A DNA stretch of 5,033 nt from Erythrobacter sp. (lineage in GTDB: Bacteria; Pseudomonadota; Alphaproteobacteria; Sphingomonadales; Sphingomonadaceae): NCBI GenBank assembly GCA_030731635.1, contig JANQTR010000024.1:2455-7487 (forward strand), given 5' to 3'. The position numbers and the translations under genes were made by a program. Positions within the stretch are counted from its first letter, which is position 1; every line of letters starts with the position of its first letter. The notes under the pieces were generated by a model. It saw nothing but the letters and a program-made list of their open reading frames with translations, was not told the DNA's origin and made no database searches. Of this stretch, positions 1 to 4,281 are shown one piece after another.

Positions 1-731
1 GACCGCAGCAGCGACAGGCGGCCCTTGAAGCCTTCCTGTTCCAGCCGGGTGCGCAAGTTGGAGACATATTTGCTCACCACCGGACGCACTGCGGCATTGG
101 CCACGGTTGACAGCGTGCGTTCGTATTCCTGCATTTCGGGCAGGACTTCGTGGCTCAATGAAACAGGGATGCCGGGCAGTTCTTCTGCCGCGATTTCGCC
201 AATGCGGCTTTCATGTGCGCCGTTGAGGTACGCGTTCATCAGGCTGACGGTGAGGGCTTCGATCCCGTCGCCCTTGAGCTTGCGCAGCGCGGCCCGCACC
301 GCGTCTTCATCAAGCGGGGCAACTTCGCGGCCTTGTGCGTCCATGCGGCCGGGCACTTCAACGGTATGTTCCAACCGGGCCAGCGGCTGCGGCTTGGGCC
401 ATACGATCCATGCTGCAAGGCCACCGGGGACAAAGCTACGGGCGATCTGCATAATGTCGCGGTAACCCTGCGTGGTGACAAGCCCGACGCGCGCCCCCTT
501 GCCTTCCAGCACCGCATTGGTTGCCACCGTGGTGCCGTGGAGGAAATAGGTGATCTGTTCTGCGGTGATCCCGGCTGTGGCCATGATCGCCTTGACCCCG
601 TTCAGGATACCTTCGGAGCTATCATGCGGGGTTGAGGGCGTTTTGTGCCGCCAGAACGCGCCGCTCGCTTCGTCAAACAGCAGCAGATCGGTAAACGTCC
701 CGCCCACATCCACACCCAACCTGTACGTCAT
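1..731 (-). CDS. Hydantoinase/oxoprolinase family protein, HyuA-type subunit, N-terminal part (3' end outside window)
   Basis: The start ATG is at 731-729 on the minus strand and the frame stays open to the left edge, giving 243 codons of a protein that is usually about 680-700 residues. Residues 5-15 (LGVDVGGTFTD) form the ATP-phosphate loop of the acetate kinase/actin-like fold at the start of HyuA and 5-oxoprolinase proteins. Residues 64-76 (LHGTTVATNAVLE) and 202-217 (EYERTLSTVANAAVRP) are further family signatures. The family hydrolyses or carboxylates lactams, hydantoins or ketones at ATP cost, normally with a HyuB partner, in the cytoplasm. An AAGGA ribosome binding site (plus-strand 738-742) sits 6 bases before the ATG, and only 15 bases separate this gene from the upstream lyase, so they are very likely one operon. 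N-methylhydantoinase, 5-oxoprolinase and acetone/acetophenone carboxylase subunits cannot be told apart here. Family assignment is firm; substrate is unknown. Confidence 0.93.
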   Translation of the reverse strand, partial: MTYRLGVDVGGTFTDLLLFDEASGAFWRHKTPSTPHDSSEGILNGVKAIMATAGITAEQITYFLHGTTVATNAVLEGKGARVGLVTTQGYRDIMQIARSFVPGGLAAWIVWPKPQPLARLEHTVEVPGRMDAQGREVAPLDEDAVRAALRKLKGDGIEALTVSLMNAYLNGAHESRIGEIAAEELPGIPVSLSHEVLPEMQEYERTLSTVANAAVRPVVSKYVSNLRTRLEQEGFKGRLSLLR

Positions 732-737
732 GCCGTG

Positions 738-742
738 TCCTT
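738..742 (-). promoter_or_regulatory. Ribosome binding site of the hyuA-like gene
   Basis: On the minus strand AAGGA lies 6 bases before the ATG at 731, inside the 15-base gap after the lyase stop codon. It supports this start, which also places the ATP-binding loop five residues from the N terminus, as is usual in the family. Confidence 0.7.
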
Positions 743-746
743 ATGC

Positions 747-1655
747 TTATGCTGCGCGGGCGACCGCTGAGGGCAATTCACGCCCCAGCTTGCCCGCAAA
801 CCATTTATTCGCTGCAATCGCAGCATCCAAATCAATGCCAGTGTCCACGCCCGAACGCGCCATCATGTAGACGAGATCTTCGGTGGCGATATTGCCGGTC
901 GCGCGCGGCGCGAACGGGCAGCCGCCGAGGCCGCCCAATGAGGCGTCGAACACTCGCACGCCCGCGCCATAGGCCGCCCAGGCGTTGGCGACACCGGTGC
1001 CGCGGGTGTTATGGAAATGTGCGCGCATCGGGATACTTCCGGCCAGCAATGCGCCCAGCCTGCCGAACAATTCGCTGGCTTCAGATGGCGTACCGACCCC
1101 GATCGTATCGGCCAGCGCGATTTCCTCTGGCGCTTCGATCGCCAATTCCTCGGCGATGGCGATCACGGTGTCATGCTTCACCTCGCCTTCGAACGGGCAG
1201 CCGAACGCAGCGCTGATGGTGACCTGCGCACGCATGCCTTCGGCGCGAGCGAACCGCAGCATGGCGCGGGTTTCAGCCAGCCCTTCAGCAATCGTCTGGC
1301 CCTGGTTCTTCTGGCCGAAGGTATCGCTGGCGACGATCACGCAGCCGACTTGATCGATACCCCGTGCGCCGCCATCGCGGGTCGCCAGTGCGCGCATTAC
1401 CCCGCGCTTGTTGAGCACGAGGCCGATATAGGTGCAATCAGAGCGGTCGGGCAGGGCGGTGATCACGGCTTCCGCATCGGCCATCTGGGGAACGCGCGCG
1501 GGATGAACGAAGCTCGCCACCTCCAGCCGCCGTGCGCCGTAACCGATCATGCGGTCGATCAGCGCCAGCTTGATCGCAGTGGTGATGGTTTCAGGTTCGT
1601 TCTGCAACCCGTCGCGCGGGCCGACTTCGACCAGTTCGATGCTCTCGAGGCCCAT
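747..1655 (-). CDS. Hydroxymethylglutaryl-CoA lyase family protein (HMGL-like TIM barrel)
   Basis: A 302-residue protein, the normal length for bacterial HMG-CoA lyases, which cleave 3-hydroxy-3-methylglutaryl-CoA into acetyl-CoA and acetoacetate. Residues 10-20 (EVGPRDGLQNE) carry the catalytic Arg14 and metal ligand Asp15. Glu45, Asp183 (in DTIGVGTP), the metal ligands His213 and His215 (HFHNTRG), the loop Cys246 (GLGGCPFAP), Asn255 and Glu259 match the known catalytic and metal residues of human HMG-CoA lyase. It differs from the classical enzyme in having SFVHPARVPQMAD (48-60) where that has SFVSPKWVPQMGD, and HNTRG rather than HDTYG after the metal histidines. These differences suggest a subgroup that may act on another 3-hydroxyacyl-CoA. 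The ATG at 1655 has a weak AGGCGA ahead of it and puts the RDG motif at the usual distance from the N terminus. It is first gene of a unit with the hyuA-like gene. An active aldol-type lyase is likely; the exact substrate is uncertain. Confidence 0.92.
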   Translation of the reverse strand: MGLESIELVEVGPRDGLQNEPETITTAIKLALIDRMIGYGARRLEVASFVHPARVPQMADAEAVITALPDRSDCTYIGLVLNKRGVMRALATRDGGARGIDQVGCVIVASDTFGQKNQGQTIAEGLAETRAMLRFARAEGMRAQVTISAAFGCPFEGEVKHDTVIAIAEELAIEAPEEIALADTIGVGTPSEASELFGRLGALLAGSIPMRAHFHNTRGTGVANAWAAYGAGVRVFDASLGGLGGCPFAPRATGNIATEDLVYMMARSGVDTGIDLDAAIAANKWFAGKLGRELPSAVARAA

Positions 1656-1700
1656 GATGAATCGCCTGCTTTGAAAAACTGTCGAAGGGTGAGATACTCA

Positions 1701-1714
1701 ATTTGTATACAAAT
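1701..1714. promoter_or_regulatory. Palindromic operator, probable GntR-family regulator site upstream of the lyase
   Basis: ATTTGTATACAAAT is a perfect 14-base palindrome in a G+C-rich region. Its core TTGTATACAA recurs upstream of the racemase-fold gene. GntR/FCD regulators commonly bind short palindromes containing GT...AC, as here. The site covers the predicted -10 box of the lyase promoter, so a bound regulator would block transcription. The palindrome is seen directly; assignment to the adjacent regulator is inference. Confidence 0.72.
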
Positions 1715-1732
1715 GCAATTGCGTCGGGGCAA
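1704..1732 (-). promoter_or_regulatory. Predicted promoter of the lyase/hyuA-like unit
   Basis: Read on the minus strand, TTGCCC (plus 1727-1732) and TATACA (plus 1704-1709) are spaced by exactly 17 bases, a good fit to the housekeeping sigma-70 pattern. The -10 box lies inside the 14-base palindrome, which fits repression by operator binding. It lies about 50 bases before the lyase start. A separate promoter here means the lyase need not depend on read-through from the regulator gene. Confidence 0.55.
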
Positions 1733-1736
1733 GGTT

Positions 1737-1755
1737 GCAAACACATCTGTGTTGC
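1737..1755. repeat. Small interrupted palindrome between the regulator gene and the lyase promoter
   Basis: AACACA (1740-1745), TC, TGTGTT (1748-1753) is a symmetric pair, flanked by GC/GC that can pair if A1739 bulges out. It lies just after the regulator stop codon and 7 bases upstream of the lyase -35 box. There is no T-run after it on the minus strand, so it is a poor terminator. It could be a weak hairpin or a second protein binding site upstream of the lyase promoter. Confidence 0.35.
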
Positions 1756-1762
1756 GGCGGAG

Positions 1763-2434
1763 TTATTTGCCGCCTGGCACGGCACCGCCAGTTTGCGGGC
1801 CGACCGATCTGGCAAAGGTGTGGAATGCCCGGCGCAGGTGGCTGCCCATCACAGCACGCGCCCAATCGGGATCGCGCGCAGTGAAAGCGGCGATCAATTC
1901 ATCATGATCGCGCGATGATTGGCGCAGGTCATCCAACGAGTAAGTTCGCGCCGTGCGCAGTACCACCGGCGCTTCAACCAGTTTGCTGAGCATCTGCCCA
2001 AGCCGCGGCGAATCCGCAGCATCGACGATCGCTTCGTGAAAGCAGCGATTGGCCTCAAGAAAGCGCGCAACATCGGGCGGGTCTTGAGCAATCGCATCTT
2101 TCAACGCGTGATTGACCGCTTCAAGCTGGGTGATTTTCTCTCGGGAAAGGCGCTGCGCTGCACGCTCCGCCGCATGGCATTCAAGCATCTGGCGCAAGCT
2201 GAACATTTCTTCGATATCGTCGCGGCTCCAATCGGCGACGAATAATCGCTTGGTATCGCTGCGCACCAGCAGGAGCTCGTCCTCCAACCGCCGCACCGCT
2301 TCGCGCACCGGCGTGCGGCTGACCCCGGTAATCTGCGCCAACTGGTCTTCGGTCAGTTGTTCATTGGGCTGCACTTGGCCGCTGAGGAGATGGGCGCGGA
2401 TCTTGGCATAGGCCTGCTGTGACGCGCGGCTCAT
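1763..2434 (-). CDS. GntR-family transcriptional regulator, FCD (FadR-like) subfamily
   Basis: A 223-residue protein with the typical size and two-domain plan of this family. Residues about 7-68 form the N-terminal winged helix-turn-helix; LTEDQLAQITGVSRTPVREA (27-46) is the very characteristic GntR recognition region. Residues about 75-210 form the all-helical FCD effector domain. It retains the metal/ligand-site pattern with Asn129 and His133 (NRCFH), His177 (RDHDEL) and His199 (SHLRRAF). FCD domains usually sense a small organic acid, often through a bound metal. The gene sits between the two enzyme units and two copies of a likely operator lie in front of both, so it probably represses the lyase/hyuA unit and the racemase unit until its ligand appears. 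The ATG at 2434 is the only usable start after an in-frame TAA at 2458-2456. A 15-codon frame overlaps this start by ATGA. The inducer is unknown. Confidence 0.93.
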   Translation of the reverse strand: MSRASQQAYAKIRAHLLSGQVQPNEQLTEDQLAQITGVSRTPVREAVRRLEDELLLVRSDTKRLFVADWSRDDIEEMFSLRQMLECHAAERAAQRLSREKITQLEAVNHALKDAIAQDPPDVARFLEANRCFHEAIVDAADSPRLGQMLSKLVEAPVVLRTARTYSLDDLRQSSRDHDELIAAFTARDPDWARAVMGSHLRRAFHTFARSVGPQTGGAVPGGK

Positions 2435-2478
2435 CGGGCCGCAGCCTTCAAGACATTAGAGAAATGGGGAATGGTCAT
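2431..2478 (-). CDS. Possible 15-codon upstream frame coupled to the regulator start
   Basis: On the minus strand an ATG at 2478-2476 begins a 15-codon frame (MTIPHFSNVLKAAAR) whose TGA at 2433-2431 overlaps the regulator ATG at 2434-2432 in an ATGA arrangement. An AAAGG sits 6 bases before this ATG (plus 2486-2490), which is better than the GAAGG about 10 bases ahead of the regulator itself. This would allow translational coupling, so ribosomes finishing the short peptide start the regulator. The peptide resembles nothing I know and could be non-functional by itself. Such overlaps also arise by chance, so this is tentative. Confidence 0.35.
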   Translation of the reverse strand: MTIPHFSNVLKAAAR

Positions 2479-2575
2479 GCCGCACCTTTTTTATGTCATC
2501 CATTTTGGCTCGGGAAGCCCTGCGGCGGCAAAAACACACCCTCGACACGCTTATCGGCCCATTTGGGGAAAGCAC

Positions 2576-2603
2576 TTGACGGACGTTATTTGTATACAAT
2601 AAC
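2576..2603 (+). promoter_or_regulatory. Predicted promoter of the racemase/NTF2 unit
   Basis: TTGACG (2576-2581) is a strong -35 match. AATAAC (2598-2603) after a 16-base spacer matches the -10 consensus at four of six positions. An alternative -10, TACAAT at 2595-2600, is a better box but only 13 bases away. Either way the TTGTATACAA palindrome falls between or over the promoter boxes. Exact boxes are uncertain. Confidence 0.45.
2590..2599. promoter_or_regulatory. Second palindromic operator TTGTATACAA
   Basis: TTGTATACAA is a perfect 10-base palindrome identical to the core of the site at 1701-1714. It lies between the predicted -35 and -10 of the racemase unit, about 50 bases before its start and about 156 bases before the regulator start. 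It is the likely site by which the GntR/FCD regulator controls the plus-strand genes, and possibly its own gene. Confidence 0.7.
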
Positions 2604-2636
2604 TGTTCATCGAATGGCAACAGGCCAAATGGCGAC

Positions 2637-2643
2637 GGGGGAG
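2637..2643 (+). promoter_or_regulatory. Ribosome binding site that decides the GTG start of the racemase-fold gene
   Basis: GGGGGAG ends 4 bases before the GTG at 2648. The two nearby ATGs (2614 and 2629) are in a different frame, and an in-frame TAA lies at 2600-2602, so GTG is the best start. It begins the protein directly at the first beta strand (KRIKVIVPI). Confidence 0.65.
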
Positions 2644-2647
2644 TGCC

Positions 2648-3391
2648 GTGAAGCGCATCAAGGTCATTGTTCCGATTGCGATGGATGAAGCAGGCGTCGC
2701 CAACCGCGCGCAGCAGCTTCCTGCCGATTTCGTGCGCCCGGGCTTTGCGCCCACTTTCGAAGCGGTGCGCTGGGGCGCGGCGCTGGGCGATTCCTACCAT
2801 GATACGCTGCTGATGGACTGGACTGTGTTTCAGGCGGGCATCACGGCTGAGCGTGAAGGTTACGCCGGTGTTCTGATCGATACGGTCAGCGACAGCGGGC
2901 TGTGGCCGCTGCGTTCGGCGCTCAATATCCCGGTGGTTGGCCCGGGCGAGGCGAGTTTCGCCGCCGCGATGATGCTGGGCAAGAAATTCAGTGTTATTAC
3001 GATGTGGCCGCAGTGGTTCCCGCTATATGAAAAGGTGCTGAGCCAGCACGGCTGGGAACACCGCTGCGCTTCGGTGCGCTCGATCGACACCCGCCCTGAT
3101 GTGACCGAACTGCTGGAAGGCAAGGAAGAAGTCGTGTTCGCCAAACTGAAGGCCGAAGCGATGCGCGCGATCGCGGAGGACGGCGCGGATGTGATCGTTC
3201 TGGGTTCAACCACGATGCACCAATCCGCCGCCTATCTGGCGGGCGAATTGCCGGTGCCGGTGATCAATCCGGGACAGGTCGCGTACAAGCAGCTCGAAAC
3301 GTTGATCGAACTGGGGCTGACCCATTCCAAGAAAGCTTTTCCCGCACCCGAAGTGCCCATGCACGCCGATATCCGAAAGGGCTGGTACTGA
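2648..3391 (+). CDS. Asp/Glu/hydantoin racemase-fold protein lacking both catalytic cysteines
   Basis: A 247-residue protein of the Asp/Glu racemase superfamily (aspartate and glutamate racemase, hydantoin racemase, maleate isomerase, arylmalonate decarboxylase). The N-terminal strand KVIVPI, the first active-site loop with IPVVGPGEASFAAAMMLG after it (94-111), the strand KFSVIT (113-118) and the second loop DVIVLGSTTM (181-190) followed by LPVPVINPG (201-209) follow the hydantoin-racemase pattern. In active hydantoin racemases both loops carry a catalytic cysteine; here the positions appear to be Thr79 (DTVSDSG, 78-84) and Ser187. The only cysteine, Cys140, is outside both loops. A standard two-cysteine racemase mechanism therefore looks impossible. 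It may be a lyase, hydrolase or isomerase with other chemistry, or a binding protein. The gene starts with GTG, lies behind an operator-containing promoter and overlaps the next gene by TGATG. Fold is clear, activity unknown. Confidence 0.85.
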   Translation: MKRIKVIVPIAMDEAGVANRAQQLPADFVRPGFAPTFEAVRWGAALGDSYHDTLLMDWTVFQAGITAEREGYAGVLIDTVSDSGLWPLRSALNIPVVGPGEASFAAAMMLGKKFSVITMWPQWFPLYEKVLSQHGWEHRCASVRSIDTRPDVTELLEGKEEVVFAKLKAEAMRAIAEDGADVIVLGSTTMHQSAAYLAGELPVPVINPGQVAYKQLETLIELGLTHSKKAFPAPEVPMHADIRKGWY

Positions 3392-3822
3392 TGCAAACAT
3401 GGAATGAAGGCGGCCCCGGCCAGATGCCGCTGCTCTATCCGGTCTATATCGATATTGTCACCAAGCGGTATTTCGATGGGGTCGATAACAAGCACATGGA
3501 TCAGGTGCTCGATTGCTTCACGCCTGATGCGGTGCTGACCGAGGTGACCAGCAACACCGTCCATCAGGGGCGCGAGGCGATCCGCGCGATGTTCGTCAAG
3601 CTGTTCGCTGACTTTGAAAACATCTGGCACGGCAATTTCGTCCACACTGCAGACCCTGAATCAAACGCGATTTGCAGCCAGTTCACCGTGCTGATCACGC
3701 CCAATGGCGGGGACGAGCTGCGGTACGAAAACTGCAACCGCTTTTACCTCAAGGACCGGTTGTTCCACCGGGTCTATGTCTACATGTCGGGTGACAACCT
3801 GCTGAAGGAAGGGGACGCCTGA
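3391..3822 (+). CDS. NTF2/SnoaL-like small protein, first of a tandem pair
   Basis: A 143-residue protein with the plan of a cone-shaped NTF2-like (SnoaL) domain: an N-terminal helix with YFDGVDNKHMDQVLDCFTPDAV (about 27-48; a helical stretch ending in the strand region), then GREAIRAMF (60-68), and curved strands to the end with HRVYVYMSG (126-134). The fold hosts isomerases, dehydratases, cyclases and binding proteins that act on small polar or aromatic compounds. His80 (IWHGNF), Asn114 and Asn116 (ENCNRF) line up with conserved positions in the next protein and may face the pocket. The ATG at 3391 overlaps the previous stop (TGATG), with AAAGG 10 bases ahead, so translation is probably coupled to the racemase-fold gene. 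No signal peptide is seen, so it is cytoplasmic. No precise function can be given. Confidence 0.85.
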   Translation: MQTWNEGGPGQMPLLYPVYIDIVTKRYFDGVDNKHMDQVLDCFTPDAVLTEVTSNTVHQGREAIRAMFVKLFADFENIWHGNFVHTADPESNAICSQFTVLITPNGGDELRYENCNRFYLKDRLFHRVYVYMSGDNLLKEGDA

Positions 3823-4244
3823 TGCAGTACGAACCCACGCTGTCGCGCGCCGAGCTGATCGATTTTGCGCTGAACAAATACTTCGCCCGCGTTGATGCCA
3901 AGGACATGGAAGGGGCGTTGGCGTGCTTTCACGACACGGCCCTGTTCTGCGTCCAGACCGCCTTCACCCGCCACAGCGGCAAGGCCGAAATCCGTCGGAT
4001 GTTCGAAGATTTCTTCGGAGCCTATGAAACCATCATCCACCGCGATTTCACCTGTACCGTGGACGAGGCCAATGGGCGGATCACTGCCAGCTTCACCGCC
4101 GAACTGCATGATGCGGCAGGCCAGGTGACATTGCTCAATAACACCAATTTCTGGCGTCTGCGCCCCGGTTCAGATGGTGGCGCAGACGGTGTGAAGTTCC
4201 AGGAAGTCTATGTCTACATGAGCGGGGCCAACGTCCTCGTCTGA
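3822..4244 (+). CDS. NTF2/SnoaL-like small protein, second of a tandem pair
   Basis: A 140-residue NTF2-like protein that is a diverged paralogue of the preceding gene. Shared positions include YF..VD.KDM...L.CF (20-36), the H.G.AEIR.MF..FF region (51-65), the His73 (IIHRDF) and the closing EVYVYMSGANVL (128-139), which nearly repeats the RVYVYMSGDNLL of its neighbour. It has a longer loop with GSDGGADG (116-123). The ATG overlaps the previous stop (TGATG) and an AAGGAAGGGG ribosome binding site (3805-3814) precedes it by 7 bases, predicting strong expression. No signal peptide or membrane segment is seen. The pair could form a heteromer, as many NTF2-like proteins dimerise, or catalyse two similar steps; this is inference. 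The substrate is unknown. Confidence 0.85.
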   Translation: MQYEPTLSRAELIDFALNKYFARVDAKDMEGALACFHDTALFCVQTAFTRHSGKAEIRRMFEDFFGAYETIIHRDFTCTVDEANGRITASFTAELHDAAGQVTLLNNTNFWRLRPGSDGGADGVKFQEVYVYMSGANVLV

Positions 4245-4267
4245 TCCCTTACCTGTTTCCCTGTTTT

Positions 4268-4274
4268 AGGAGAG
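4268..4274 (+). promoter_or_regulatory. Ribosome binding site of the TonB-dependent receptor gene
   Basis: AGGAGAG, with its AGGAG core ending 9 bases before the ATG at 4282, is close to the ideal sequence. The 37-base gap from the previous stop holds no terminator hairpin and no clear promoter, so the receptor is probably co-transcribed with the NTF2-like genes. Confidence 0.75.
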
Positions 4275-4281
4275 CCGATCC

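Larger units (their letters stand above)
2435..2647. promoter_or_regulatory. Divergent control region between the regulator and the racemase-fold gene
   Basis: This 213-base stretch separates the two diverging units. Its right part holds the racemase-side promoter and the TTGTATACAA operator. Its left part holds the 15-codon upstream frame of the regulator. I see no convincing -35/-10 pair for the regulator; CATAAA on the minus strand (plus 2490-2495) is the nearest -10-like string but has no good -35 partner. No terminator hairpin or RNA gene is evident. Confidence 0.6.

Noticed and set aside
25..635. Plus-strand frames at 25-465 and 213-635
   Set aside because: They are shadows of the HyuA-type gene on the minus strand, whose translation carries clear family motifs from 731 to the left edge.
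1011..1907. Long plus-strand frame of 298 codons opposite the lyase and regulator genes
   Set aside because: It runs antisense across a clear HMG-CoA lyase gene, a promoter and part of the regulator gene, and its translation shows no recognisable domain. Long antisense frames are common opposite G+C-rich genes.
2481..2520. A T-run near 2487-2492 as a possible terminator
   Set aside because: No stable G+C-rich stem precedes it on either strand. On the minus strand it reads as the A-rich part of the ribosome binding region of the short upstream frame.
2614..2631. ATG codons at 2614 and 2629 as starts for the racemase-fold gene
   Set aside because: Neither is in the gene's frame; the GTG at 2648 with GGGGGAG ahead of it is in frame and fits the family N terminus.
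2419..2688. Plus-strand 89-codon frame across the divergent control region
   Set aside because: It overlaps the regulator start and the promoter/operator region, runs into the racemase-fold gene in another frame, and has no ribosome binding site or recognisable domain.
2456..2800. Minus-strand 114-codon frame spanning the control region and the start of the racemase-fold gene
   Set aside because: It crosses the predicted promoter and operator and is antisense to the conserved N terminus of the racemase-fold protein; no family features are seen.
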